From positions 4,463,001 to 4,527,000 of the forward strand of contig CANXME010000532.1 of assembly GCA_948144175.1 (NCBI GenBank): a DNA stretch of 64,000 bases. Reading direction: 5' to 3'. This DNA is from Closterium sp. NIES-65 (lineage: Eukaryota; Streptophyta; Zygnematophyceae; Desmidiales; Closteriaceae). A program made the position numbers and the translations under genes. How positions within the stretch are numbered: the stretch's first letter is position 1; each line of letters opens with the position of its first letter. Positions 21,039 through 31,995 of the stretch are shown here, in pieces. The notes beneath the pieces are model-generated. The model was not told the origin of the DNA. It searched no databases and was given only the letters and a program-made list of their open reading frames with translations.

Positions 21039-22004
21039 TTCTCGTATGCACCTCTTCTTCCCACTCACAGCTTCCCTTGCTCAAGCTGGACTCACTTCCG
21101 TTGCCTGCTCCCTGCCTCGATCCCTCCCTCTATTTCCCTTCATCCAGCCTACCCACTGCAAGAGCAGTGGCGATGTTTCTTCGCGCACCGCTCGCTGCGC
21201 TTTGTGTCGGCGCCGCTGCTGGTGGTGAACTCGCTGCTGGACTACCGTGCGCTCACCATCGGCAACCAGCTGCGCCCCAGTGCCACCCTCGGCACTCAGT
21301 GCTTGCGCTCCCTGGTCAAGCAGGCCAACGGCGACATCAAGACAATGCTCTGGAGTAAGCAGTGGAGGTTGTGGGGAGCCGTTGGGAAAGAGAAGGCTTG
21401 GCAGGAAAAGGCCGGGGCAGGGAGTGAATGTCAGCCAGCAGAGAGGAGGGCGGTGTTAAATGCTGCATGGAAGGTGCTGCGCAGCACAGATGCTGCGAGG
21501 AGAAAGAGAGGGACGCAGATAAGCAACTTTGTGACAGTGGCTGTGGCCCACTGTTCGCTCACGAGCCCCAAGTGGACTGCTGTTACTGTGAATGGAACAA
21601 ACTTGAGGGATGCAGTTACCAAGTGGTGGCTTGCCAAGGCGCACAAGGTTACACCGTCTACTGTCGGTGGTAACGCTCGCTTCAGGCACGCTGGCAGTGC
21701 GAGGCAGAAGGCGAGGTCGAACGAGAGCAGAGGAGGGTCAAGAGGAGCCATGCAGAGGCAGGTGAAGTATTCCTCGAATGCATTGCAGCGGACTGGCTCA
21801 CAAGACCAAGCAGCAGATATTCACACAAGATATGATTTGAGAGAGAGTAGTGAAGAGCAGAAAGAGAGTGATGCAGCAGTGGCTGTTCGGCATGCCCCCC
21901 CAAGCATACGGACTGGGCATGCCACAGGTACACACCCTTCTCAAACTGGCCTGGGAAGCAATGACTCCCTCGGCGACTCGTTATCCGACTGGTTCAACTC
22001 ATGA
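18700..22004 (+). CDS. Pectin acetylesterase / Notum-like carboxylesterase, spliced
   Basis: A spliced gene resembling plant pectin acetylesterases (CE13), which deacetylate cell-wall pectin. Exons by motif, GT-AG sites and matching phases: 18700-19025, 19303-19492, 19782-19980, 20460-20615, 20806-20901, 21148-21354, and probably 21532-22004 (stop TGA). The N-terminus has a hydrophobic LFGCCLVMHIVLHSSLAQ, a likely signal peptide, and a Gln run. Motifs: CLDGS, HIHLPGGGWC (oxyanion region), LVRPIYCDGGGFAG, LLTGSSAGGQA (nucleophile Ser; plants usually have GCSAGG), VKCILDAGFF, CFFAHRSLRFVSAPLLVVNS, and AVAHCSLTSPKW (catalytic His). Junctions restore the conserved codons. The last intron could be retained without breaking the frame, and the usual Cys-rich C-terminus is replaced by an unrelated tail, so the 3' end is uncertain. 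Confidence 0.82.
20951..21035. repeat. (CT)n microsatellite in an intron of the esterase gene
   Basis: About 85 bases of uninterrupted CT dinucleotide lie in the 246-bp intron between the exons ending at 20901 and starting at 21148. It forms a very long pyrimidine tract about 110 bases before the acceptor. Confidence 0.97.
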
Positions 22005-22515
22005 CCCCTTCACAATGGGTTCCCCATTTCCATAGTGTTTCTGAGAAGTTCGCTAACCACCGCCAGTATCGTGAAATTGCTTTGTGTGAAAATACGGGGA
22101 TGATATATATAACGTAATCCCTTGAATATACCATACCACCCTAGGGTCTAAATTTAAAGAATTAATAAAGAAAATGTGTGTGTCTTGACAACGAAAACAA
22201 ATCTACCGTATATGACACAAGTTGCTTCATATGACATTTACGTGTTGAACCATGTCAAACTATGATTACAAATTGGATAGGAAGTAGTGAGCAGGCCCCA
22301 AAATGTCAGGGTATTTACCCTGATTGCACTATCTGGGGTCACTTTTTTTGGGGTTACCCTGACCCAGTCAGCCTCCCAGAATTCTTACCCTGACTCAAAA
22401 AGTGTTAGTTTTTTTTTTTTAAACCCTTATGAAACCCGAGTTAGCGTTTTTTTCCCCCTGACTTCATTAGTGTTTCAACCCAGTTACCCTGACACCGGAC
22501 TTTCATAGCGAGGAC
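22005..22515. other. 3' flank with repeated TTACCCTGA words
   Basis: The first 250 bases are ordinary AT-rich sequence. Between about 22305 and 22500 the word TACCCTGA occurs four times (near 22315, 22354, 22385 and 22483), and its complement GTCAGGGTA once just before the first, so that the first pair can form a hairpin. T runs separate the copies. No ORF of note. Confidence 0.55.
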
Positions 22516-22645
22516 TGTCAAATAACATTTCTATGATTGTAGGATGTAGTGAGGTAGCTCACATAGAGTACAACCCTTCTAGGGTTTCACTACTTGTATT
22601 TGTCATTCCTTCTAATGAACTCATTCCTGCATAGTCCCCACGAAA
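22516..22645 (+). repeat. 5' LTR of element E
   Basis: It starts TGTCAAATAAC and runs to the base before the primer site TGGTTTCAGAGC. The expected final CA is not preserved (it reads CACGAAA). Family words such as ACAACCCTTCTAGGGTT are present in plus orientation. Confidence 0.75.
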
Positions 22646-23140
22646 TGGTTTCAGAGCAGGATCACTGTTAGATTTATTTTAGGGCCCACCAAAATCGATC
22701 CGCTCGACCCTGTCTGAAGCGCCCTCGCACTGCCCTGCCCTGCCCGAACAGCGTCGCAATGCCGCCCTGCTGCCACGCGCGCTGCCTGCCTAAGCGCGTT
22801 GCCCTGCTGCCACGCGCGCTGCCTACCTTAGCGCGCTGCCTGCTGCACGCGCGCTACCTGCCTGTACGCGCGCTGCCAGCCCGCGCGAGCTGCCTGCCCG
22901 CCAGCGCCACCAGCCCGCGTGTGCCGCCTCCCCGCGAGCTGCCTGCCCGCGCACCCGCTGCCTGCCCGCGAGTGCTGCCTACGCGCACGCGGTGCCTGCC
23001 CGCGCTGCTACTCGCGCGAGCCCCTCTGCCTGCGCGCGTGCTCCCTGCCCGCGAGCGCCCCTACCCGCACGCGCTGCTGCTGCTGCTGAATACGCTGCTA
23101 CTGCTACGCGAGCCGCGCCGCCCTGCCGAGCCGCGCCGCC

Positions 23141-23175
<35 letters not shown>

Positions 23176-23232
23176 AATGCTGCTGCTACTGCTGCTGCTG
23201 CTGCTGCTGCTGCTACTACTGCTACTGCTACT

Positions 23233-24001
23233 ATGGCCACCATTTCAGTGCTTACCTTTGATGCGGAGGGTCGCCCGATTAGCTTTGACGTTTGGCTCGA
23301 CGATCTCCAGATGTACCTACAGGGCGAATTTAAGGATGGAGTTTCATTGACAGAGCATACGTCAGGATCCTCCTCGCCCCAGCGGCTACAGTGGACCGCT
23401 TAGATCATTCGAAGTGGCTCACGTGTGACGCTACTGCCCGCCTTGCTGTCCGCAACCACCTCCCGCTAGCTGAGAGAGCCCATTTTGGCCATCAGAAGAT
23501 AGCAAAGACCTCAATGACACCGTTGTCGCTAGTTACTCCTCCCCAGCTACTGCTGCCCTAGGCCATCTCATTCTGCCGTACCTCTTTCCTGAGCTCGCAG
23601 ATTTCCGCACTTTCGCTGACCTCATGATCCACCTTCGCTCTAGTGATACTCGCTACTGCGCCGCTCTCAAGCTCGCCTTTTTCAAAGAGACCCCCCCACC
23701 ACTGTTTATCACCTTGTAATTTCTTGTCACCCGCCTCTCGGACTCCCTCCGCGCAGTTAGGGACCACTTTCTCGCCCTTGACCCCACTGAGCTCACGCTT
23801 GCCTCGCTGGAGAAGTCCCTTCTTGAGGCTCAGATAAGTACTATCGCTGTCGCTGCCTCTCGTGGCACTCCCCGCTCCCCCTTTTTTGAAGTGCGTGCTC
23901 CCTCCCCTCTCATACCCTCTGTTGCTACTGCTGCTGCTGTCGACCTCCTTGGTGCTGAGGAAGACAGGGCACACGGAGTATCACTGCTTCGGCCGTCTTG
24001 A
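23233..24001 (+). pseudogene. Copia gag, element E
   Basis: ATG 23233 gives MATISVLTFDAEGRPISFDV, WLDDLQMYLQ. After a frameshift near 23385 the Gag sequence goes on as ATARLAVRNHLPLAERAHF, then LPYLFPELADF, FLVTRLSDSL and SLLEAQISTIAVAAS. A TAA stands where siblings have Tyr in TLYFLVTRL. The Gly-rich tail and zinc knuckle are deleted, and the reading resumes at HCFGRLEDPWVADY. The upstream leader holds degenerate GCTGCC-type repeats (22740-23230) ending in a GCTGCT run. Confidence 0.82.
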
Positions 24002-25398
24002 GGATCCCTGGGTGGCCGATTATGGTGATGAGCGGGCTGTCCCCAACTGGCTGCAGTTGATAGCGAAGGGAGTAGATGTGTTTGCTCTTGACTTTGTTTA
24101 GATCAACAAGGCACTCTATGCTCTGTATGTTGATGTTATTAGTGGTGAGGGTACTTGTTACTCGTGTGTGCCTTGCGCTGATGGTATCGCTGCCCCTTCT
24201 CCAGGTGCTAGTGAGTCTGCTGCCACTCTAGGTGCTAGTGCGTCTGCTGTCACAGGGGCTAGTGGGTCTGCTGCCTCAGCTGAGGCCTTGCACACCTTCA
24301 CACTTGACTCTGGTGCGTCTCGTTGCTTTTTTTGTGACTGCATCACAGTCACACCGCTCGCTGCACCGGACCCAGTCTCACTGGCTGACCCCTCTGGGGG
24401 CCCAGTTGTCACACGAGCCTCCACTGTCCTCCCGTGTCCGGCAGTCCCTTTTAGCTCATTTCCAAGTCTCCACCTCCCCTAGTTCTCGACGAACTTGGTG
24501 AGCAACGCAGTCCTTCAAGATGTATGGGTTGACATTTTTACCCCTAGAGGACAGCGTGTGGCGATCTGTACGTGCTCCTGGACTGGTCGTCACCTTGCTA
24601 TGTTCATTCGGCAGCCTAGGTCCAGTCTGTACACCTTGACCACTACGTCTGCACATGTGGTTGCGTCAGGTCAGGTGGCTACGCCGAGTCAGATGTCTGC
24701 GTTTGGTCAGTTCGCTGCGTTGTGCTCGTGTTGGGTGCTCTCCCACCAGACTCTCCTCTGGCACCACCGCCTCGGCCACCCCTCTCTGCCGCGTCTAAGC
24801 AGCATGCACTCTCATCTCCTTATCTTTGGCCTTCCCAGGTCCCTGCCCCCCTCCCGTGCTCGCTTGACCCACCGTGCCTTCCCTGCGTCGAGGGGCGGCA
24901 GTGCGCCGCTCCTCACTCCTCGTTGTTTCCTCCGACCACTGCTCCTCTGCAGACTCTCTACATGGACGTGTGGGGCCCGGCCCCCGTCCATGGGACGGAC
25001 CAGGAGCGCTACTTCTTGCTGGTTGTTGATGACTACACGCGCTACACCACGGTCTTCCCCTTGCGCAGCAAGGTGGACGTCCGCGGTGTTTTGATCCCCT
25101 AGACCCGCGCTACTCGTCACCAGCTACGCGAGCGGTTTCGGCAGGACCTCCCAGTCCTGGGTCTGCACTCTGACAGGGGCGGTGAGTTCTCTTCCGGCCT
25201 CCTTGTGGACGTCACATTTGGCGAGTCCTATCCTCCCACGACGTCACCTTTGACGAGTCGGTCTGTTTCTACAGGCTGCACCCGCACGCGTCCCACCCGG
25301 TCCCCTTGGCGCCTCACTTCCTTGTACCAGATCCCCCACCGGTGGACCCCCTCCTCTCACAGGGTCCTGCTCCCTCAGGTGTGTCTCAGGTAGACCCA
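24002..25398 (+). pseudogene. Copia protease and integrase remnant, element E
   Basis: Recognisable parts are the protease FTLDSGASRCFF (about 24297), LADPSGGPVV, the integrase zinc region LLWHHRLGHPSLPRL and CLPCVEGRQ, and the core LYMDVWGPAPVHG, VVDDYTRYTTVFPLRSK and GLHSDRGGEFSSGLL (about 25150). The catalytic Glu region (QNGIAERR in siblings) is missing; the sequence jumps to the tail VTFDESVCFYR. Stops occur at LP-stop-FSTN and LIP-stop. It cannot encode an active integrase. Confidence 0.85.
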
Positions 25399-26420
25399 CT
25401 GTCAACGGGAGTTGTGTGTTGGGCCCGTCCTCGCTTGGGCGGAGCCGACATCGTGGTCGGGTGTTAGGGGAGCAGCCGACCTGCAGCAGTGGGCGAGCTG
25501 GTTGACGAGGAGGTCGACCTGCACGGGGACCACTGCACGGGCGCCGACTTCAGGGTGGCGCCAACTTCGGGGAGGTCGACTTAGGAGTCGACCTGCGGAG
25601 GACGTCAACTTGGTGACGTCAACTTCGTGACGCCGACTTCGGGTGGCCGACGTGGGTGGTCGGCCGACAACTGCGCTGGCCGACTTAGTGCTCGTCGACG
25701 TGGAGCTGGTCGACCAGAAGGGACGTCGACCTGGAGGAGGTCGACCGAGGGGCGTGGTCGTCCTGGTGAGGTCGACATGGAGGTGGTCGTCGACTTGGGA
25801 GGTCGACGGGCACGTACGGGAGCTGCTGGTTGATGTGGTTGCCCGGTCGACCAGGTTACCTAGGTGACGAAGTGCTGCGGAGGAGTGCGACGGTCGCCCA
25901 GGCAAAGTTGGCGAGACCGACCTCGGTGGTGGTATCCCGAGGTCATCGTGGCGGATCAGAGGCAGTCGTCAGCTCGAGGTTGACGTGGTGTGTGCGCTGT
26001 GCAGGTGACGAGACTCTGCACGCCAATCATCTGCGCGCACCTGCGAAGCGGGTGCACTGCTGTCCTGCGTGAGCAATGCTGGTACGCCATCAACCTGTGA
26101 CGTTGGCACGCCGTCGACCTTGCCTTGCTGGAGTGCGGTCGACCAAGTCGTGCTGGAACGCGGTCGACCAAGCTGCGCTGGCAGTTGGCTGACCTGAATG
26201 CTAGCTCTGATGTAGTCTTGCATTGCCAACTTCATTGGATCATTGTTGTCATGTTTTCCTAGTGAAACTCTTGCCAATTCTCCTTGTGAACTAGCAAGAA
26301 GCGTAAACACAAGGAAATGACTAAGTGAACGAACGCAGAGATCACACGAGCACACGTGCCTAGCCCGTAGTCTAGCTCCCGTTGCAGTAGTTATCTCCGC
26401 ACCCACCCCCCTTGGTTTAG
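25399..26420. repeat. Unclassified insertion rich in GTCGAC, within element E
   Basis: Element E's reading breaks after VSQVDP at about 25395. The next 800 bases contain GTCGAC fourteen times by my count (25513 to 26165), with many near versions (GTCAAC, GCCGAC). The right part, about 26212-26385, looks like an LTR on the minus strand: it follows GCTAGCTCTGATGTAG, reminiscent of the initiator-tRNA primer complement. CTCCCGTTG near 26386 mirrors CAACGGGAG near 25402, so the ends show inverted similarity. I cannot assign it to a family. The right boundary could be as far as about 26560. Confidence 0.5.
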
Positions 26421-27300
26421 CCTTTGGTGATCTCCTCTGACACCTCTGGCCCAGCTGAGGGGGGTGAACCCGTTGCTAATGACACGGCGACCACTCGTCG
26501 CTCTCCACGCTTGGAGATCCCTCCTGGTTTTCTGCCTCGACTGTTTTCGCTGCCTATGCAGCCTGTAGCTGTGGACACTGGTGCTGGTGGGGGTGGTGAC
26601 ACTGGGGGTGAGGACGCAGGAGGTGCTGGTCTTGGGGGTGCTGAGTTTGGGGGTGTTGGTCCTGGGGGTGCTGAGACTGGGGGTGAGGGTTCTTGGGGCG
26701 CTGATTCTGGGGGTGCTGACTCTGGGGGGTGCTGCGAGTCCTAGTGGTGGTGGGGTCGTGGGTGCTCCTGCTGCTGGTCCTGGCATTGGACAGCAGCAGC
26801 CGCCTAGTCAGCTCGAGACGCCCTCACCGTAGCTGCTTCGTGAGTGGGTCGTTCGGCGAGGCTGCTTTGGTGCTGGAACTTGGAGTTTTATAGCTCCTCG
26901 AGCTGCTGGTACTAGAGGTGCTGGAGCTGCCGGACATGGAGGTGCTGGTGCTGTTGGAGCTGGAGGTGCTGAAGGTACTGGAGGTGCTGGAGGTGCTGGA
27001 GCTAGAGGTAATAGAGGAGTTGGTGCTGCTGGTGTTGGAGGTGCTCGTCCTAGAGGTGCTGGAGCTGCTGGCACTGGAGGTGCTGGTACTGCTGGTGCTG
27101 GAGGTGCTGCTGGTGCCGGAGGCGTTGGAGGTACTGGAGGTATGGAGGTGCTGGAGCTGCTGGTCATGGAGGTGCTCGTACTGGAGGTGCTGGAGCTGCT
27201 AGAGCTGGTGGTGCTGCTGGTGCTGGAGGTGCTCGAGCTGGAGGTACTAGAGGTGCTGGAGCTGCTCACGGTACGGGTATTGCCCCGCGCCGACCGTTTT
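26421..27300 (+). repeat. Repetitive integrase-RT linker of element E
   Basis: After a segment reading RRSPRLEIPPGFLPRLFSLP in one frame, the sequence becomes GGTGCTGAGTCTGGGGGTGCT-like units (26580-26735) and then a long GGTGCTGGAGCTGCT array (about 26890-27275). In the proper frame these correspond to the Gly-Gly-Ala linker that separates integrase from RT in the siblings. ORFs in other frames are Leu/Val-rich shadows. Confidence 0.7.
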
Positions 27301-28143
27301 TTTACCCGCAGCCGCAGTCGTCCCTGCCGCCGCCTGACTCGGTCCTTTGCCAGGTTCTTAGTCTCCCGTCTTCCACTGGCCTCACTCCACCTCTCCTGTG
27401 TCCACCGACAGACCAGCCTCAGCCACAGCTACTGCTTGGCTCCTCGCTGCCTGCTTCTGCTCCTTACACTGAGGTGACTGAGTCCTCGACTGAGTGTCAT
27501 GAGCCTGAGACTCGTGCTTCCACACCTGTTCGTGCTCCTTGTGTCGCCCGTCCTCGTCTTCCTGCTGTCCCAGCCACTCACGTTATGGCACTTTGTCCTT
27601 CCTCTGTTCCATAGCGTGTTGCCCTGTTGTATCCTCCGTCGTCCTCTCTTCTTGACGTTCCTGACCCAGAGTCCGACCTTGCTTGTGTTGACAGTCCTAC
27701 TGTCACTCGTCTCCTCGCTACTATCGTCACTAACCCTGACTTTGAGTCTACTGCTGCATTTGCCCTAGTCACTGAGCTGGTCGACTTTGCTGCTAGGAGT
27801 CGTCTCGACTACGTCGCGAGTCTTGTTACTGGGTCTGAGTCTGTCTGTCCTCCGTCCATCGGGGGTGAGCCTGCCCTTGGCTGTGACGTCCTTGAGGACA
27901 GGAAATTTGAGCTTGAGTGTCTTCCGGCCACTTTACCTCGTTTTGTATCGATGCTGCTTTGCCCTGAGGGAGACCCGGATGCACTTGACATCCTACCCCA
28001 CGCACTTATGATGAGGCGATCGCGGGTGAGTGCTCCTCTCAATGGCAGACAGCCATGGACGCAGAGATGGCTTCCTGGAAGTCCACAGGCACCTACGTCG
28101 ACGAGGTTCCTCCTCCTAGGGTAAACATAGTCGATGGCATGTG
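27301..28143 (+). pseudogene. N-terminal part of copia RT region, element E
   Basis: From PYFVP-like sequence and SPTVTRLLATIVTNPDFESTAA, through LVDFAARSRLDYVASLV, CPPSIGG and CPEGDPDALDI, to the start of RT at about 28120 (NIVDGMW, siblings NIVSGMW). It ends there at the junction with E2. A frameshift near 28000 separates the last part. Confidence 0.8.
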
Positions 28144-31100
28144 GCATCAAAGACTTGGTGGAGTTGGATGAATTGGGACCGAAAGCGTGGAAGTTTCTAC
28201 GTAACATCATTCAGCCCAGCAAGCTGCCGATGGTGAGTGTTGGAGGAGTTGGCTGCCATCTCCATGCGACCGGGAGATGATGTGAAGGCCGTCCTTGACA
28301 AGATCAAGGACACCTACGCGAGGATGGCAGCAGCGAGCAGCAAGGTGTCGTAGATGCAGCAGTGCACCAAGATCATCTCGGTGCTCGACAATTGATGGGA
28401 CAACCTGATTCTTACCCTCAACTCTCAACAGGACCATTGGACACCAGAGTGGCTACGGCAGCAGATTTTTCAGGAGGACTTTCGCAGGCGCCACATGGGA
28501 GGTGGTGCTGCCAACAAGACTGCTGAGGGGGTATGGAGCTGCAAGAGGCAGCAGAGGAAGAGGGGGTGGGAGTGGCTGAGGCCGTGGGAGGAGCTTTGGC
28601 AGAGGGAGAGGCCGAGGTGACTACAATGAGGGACATGAGAGCTCTAGTGGTAGGGGGAGCACCAGAATAGAAGGTGCTTGCTGGTATTGCAAGAAGGCTA
28701 GACATCTGTGGTTCAAATGTTTCAGCCAGCCTTAGGGATGGGCACCCCCATGCATGAAGTAGCCAAGTGGTGAACGTGCACAAGGTGGCGCTGTGCAAGG
28801 TTCAGTTTCACAAGGTGATGGTGCACAAGGTAAAGCCTCCCGTGGGATGTTTCTTATGGTTTAGGATGTGCAAGGGAGTGGGGGTGATGTGGTTCAATTG
28901 GGAACGTTGTGATGCACCCCCTCACTCACTGGGTGATAGATGCAGGTTGCACAAGTCACATGACCCCGCGGAAAGATTTGCTTAACAAGGTATAACCCCC
29001 TGGGAAGATCAAGTTTGTGGTTGCCGCTTTAGGTGCTTTGCTTCCTATGATTGGTGTTGGGAATGCCAAGGTGATGGGAGCCAATGGGGAGCTTGTGGGG
29101 CTTGGGAACGTGCTGCTGGTTAAGGGGCTATCTGCTAACCTGCTTTCTGTGCGAAGGCTACAGAAGAGCAAGGCTGAAGTGACTTTTGGCCCAGCCAGCT
29201 GCCGTGTGAAGCTTGGCAAGCTGTTGTTGTGGAACCTGGAGGAGAAGGGCAACTGCATCAAGGACCTGTGGCAGGGTTTAGGCAACGGCATCGGCAGCAG
29301 CAGCGGCTTAGGCAATTGCGGGAGGAGAGGAGACTGCATCGACTGTTGGGGCCCTGAATGCAGTCAAGAAGGTGCAGCAGCCACAAAAGCCACATGGTGA
29401 GGTTCTTGCTGGTGTATATGGGGCAGCTGCATGGTCAAAGGCTTCATCTGGGAGTGGTGAGGCCGATTGGGAGACATGGCACGAGAAGTTGTGTCATATG
29501 AACTTTCCTATGTTGCAGAAGTTGGTGAAGGATGGGAGTTTAAAGGGGCTGGAAGCGAAGGGGCAGCAAAGGAGATTGGGACTAAGTTCACCAAGTCCCC
29601 CTTCAGCAGCAGCACAAGACCAGCCAAGGCTCCACGTGCACTTGTGCACATGGATGTGGTGGGCCCTACGAGGGCCTCTTGTGAAGAAAAGGGTGTTGGC
29701 GACTTCTGGAGACAAGCAATAAGTCCCCTGCACCAAGTGGTATGTGGACATGCTGAGAGCCTACGACCGCATGGTGGTGTTCCATGTGCCTAAGGAAAAA
29801 AGGGGAAAGCGTGAAGCTTCTGGAAGATCGGGTGTGCACTTGGGTATTGCCAAGGATCAAGAAGGCTGGCTTCTATGGGACATGACCAGCCAAAAGCTGA
29901 TTGTGTCAAGGGATGTGACGTTCCTTGAGTCCTTGTACTACAAGGGGTGGAAGCACCAGCAGTAGAAGCTTCCTACGACACCGCCCATTGTTGAGGCAGT
30001 TGAGGTGCAGCGGCCTTCGAGGCAAGTGGAGGTTTTTGTCTCTGAGGAGGAAATCTCTGGGGTGACTGAGGATGGGGGAGAAGCTGAGGTGGAGCAGCAG
30101 CAGCAGCAGCAGCAGCAAGATGCTCCACTACGTGTCCCACGCCCACTTGAGCGTCCTAGGAGGGATGTGCGCCCTCTTGCCAGGCTAACCTATCCGGAGT
30201 CGTGGCACGCCAAAGGTGGTACGGGCTGGGAGTGTGGCTGAGCAGTGTGATGAGGATGAGAGAGTGCACTGCCCTCCCTAAGCCCAAGACGCTAGCTGAA
30301 GCTTTGAGCGGGCCCGATGATGAAAAGTGGAAGCAGAGTGTGAAGGAGTATGACTCACTGTTGGAGAACGTGACTCCGGAGCTGTGTGAGCTGCCTCCTG
30401 GAAAGAAGGCCATCTTCTCCAAGCTGGTCTTCACGCACAAGTACGGACTTGATGGGGAGCTAACCAGTTATGAGTCAAGGCTTGTGTCAAAGGGGTTTCC
30501 ACCAGACAAAGGGAAAGGAATTCGACGATGTCTTCGCTCCTATGAGGGCACAACACCGAGGGTGAGGTTGGCAACGGCCGCAAACCGTGGATGGAGGATC
30601 AAGCGGATGGATATAATGACTCCTTTCCTCAATGGGATCATCCTGGAGGAGTTGTACATGATGCAGCCTGAGGGGTTGGATGATGGGAGCGGCAGGATGT
30701 GCAGGCTGAAGAAGACCATCTATGGCTTGAAGCAGGCTCCTCGTGCATGGTACCACAAGGTGGAGGAGACACTGCTGGCTGGGGGATTCATGAAAAGCGA
30801 GTGCGATAACAGCTTGTTCCTGCTGCAAGAGAAAGTGCTGTTCCTCATGCTCTTGGTATATGTGGATGACATCCTTCTCTTCTATGAGTCGTCTGCTATG
30901 ACAGTGTGGAGGAGATCTGGAGATGCATTTCAAGTTCTCAAAGATGGGGGATGTGAAGTATTTCCTTGGGATGCATGTGGAGAAAGACCTTGACAAAGGA
31001 GTGTTGAGGTTGCACCAGAGGAAGTACTGTAGGGGGCTGGCTGAGAAGTATGGGCTGCAGGATGGGGAAAAGACAGCAACCCCTTTTGCCTTCGGGGTTC

Positions 31101-31652
31101 ACTGTGGAGCCCTGTGTTGATGAGGAAGTGGTGGGTAAGAGCGGCAGGAAGTTGTTTTATTCCATGGTTGGGGCACTCAACTATTCGGCAAACTACAGAC
31201 GGCCTGAATTTTCCTTTGCTACATCCAGGCTTGCCAATGTGGTCTCACGCCCCACTCATGAGCAGTTGGAAGCTGCCAAGAGGTTGGTCCGCTATGTGAG
31301 TGCTACAGCATCAGTGGACTTGAAGTACAGTGATGTGCGACTGAGGGTGCAGCGGGGTCCAACTGATTTGAGCAAAGGCGAGATGCTCTTGACCTGCAAC
31401 ACTGACGCTAGCTTCAACGCTAAGAAGGCGGATGGCACGAGCATTAGAGGCTATGTATGCTTGATTGGAGGTGGTTTAGTGAGCTGGCGCAGAAAGATGC
31501 GGAACGAGGTGGGGTTGTTCTCATGCGAGACTGAGTACATGGCCCTGAATCATGGGGCGAAGGAAGTAGTGTGGCTAAGGCGTTTGTTGGAGGAGATCGG
31601 AGCTGGTCAGAAGGAGCCGACTGTGATATTGTGTGATAATGAGTCGGCTGTG
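28144..31652 (+). pseudogene. Tnt1-type copia element E2, 5'-truncated, part 1
   Basis: This is a different copia lineage from the surrounding copies. In order: Gag scraps (LVELDELGPKAWKFLRN), a canonical zinc knuckle CWYCKKARHLWFKC (about 28679), a protease remnant WVIDAGCTSHMT (about 28930; DAG instead of DSG), a pre-integrase segment WHEKLCHMNFPMLQKLVKDG (about 29480), an integrase scrap HMDVVGPTRA (about 29648), RT with LVFTHKYGLDGELTSYESR, YGLKQAPRAWYHKV and LVYVDDILLFYESS (about 30858), and RNase H with DASFNAKKADGTSIRG and CETEYMALNHGAKEVVWL. Numerous frameshifts. The RNase H is cut after DNESAV by element F and resumes at 39136. Confidence 0.87.
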
Positions 31653-31783
31653 TGAGAAGAATTGAACAAGAATGAAATGAGTATGAACGAAGTGGGTACA
31701 AATAGGAAACCCTAATTGTGTTGTACCCCCTATGGGATACCCCACTATAGCCTACACAAACAAGTAAGCTATATGTTCTGACA
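31653..31783 (-). repeat. 3' LTR of element F
   Basis: TGAGAAGAAT to GTTCTGACA, followed by the purine-tract hairpin (CCCCC...GGGGG at about 31786-31806). One A/G difference from the 5' LTR, at about 31668. Confidence 0.96.
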
Positions 31784-31995
31784 CACCCCCATAGGCAAAG
31801 TGGGGGAGAACAAGGGGTCACAAGACCAGTCAAGCAAAGCAAAGCAAAGCTCAGGGTGGATCACAAAGTCACCACGCATTCCGAGCACAAGTTCAAAGGC
31901 CACAAGGCCAGTTCACATGCAAGATCATAAATAGAGGTAAACAAGAGTCAAGCAAGCAAGAGAAAGAGTATATATATGCGAAGGTACAAGCAAGG

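Larger units (their letters stand above)
22516..28143 (+). mobile_element. Old degenerate Ty1/copia element E (plus strand, 3' end missing)
   Basis: It has a 130-bp 5' LTR, a primer site TGGTTTCAGAGCAGGATC at 22646, a leader with GGGCCCACC, gag from 23233, protease, integrase, linker and the N-terminal part of RT. At about 28143 the sequence changes to another copia lineage, E2, so RNase H and the 3' LTR are absent. Many stops and frameshifts show long decay. An unrelated insertion occupies about 25399-26420. Confidence 0.85.

Noticed and set aside
20610-22004. Single 464-codon ORF read straight through as one protein
   Set aside because: Its first part contains Leu/Ser runs from the CT microsatellite and no conserved motifs; consistent GT-AG sites and phases show it is two or more exons with introns between.
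22759-23230. N-terminal 158 codons of the ORF before MATISVL as part of a Gag protein
   Set aside because: The conserved Gag start in every sibling is the Met before the VLTFDAEG motif; the upstream Ala/Pro/Arg-rich part is leader repeat that happens to be open.
30105-30120. CAG run as a candidate trinucleotide-expansion gene
   Set aside because: It lies within the degenerate E2 copia between integrase and RT and merely encodes Gln in the linker.
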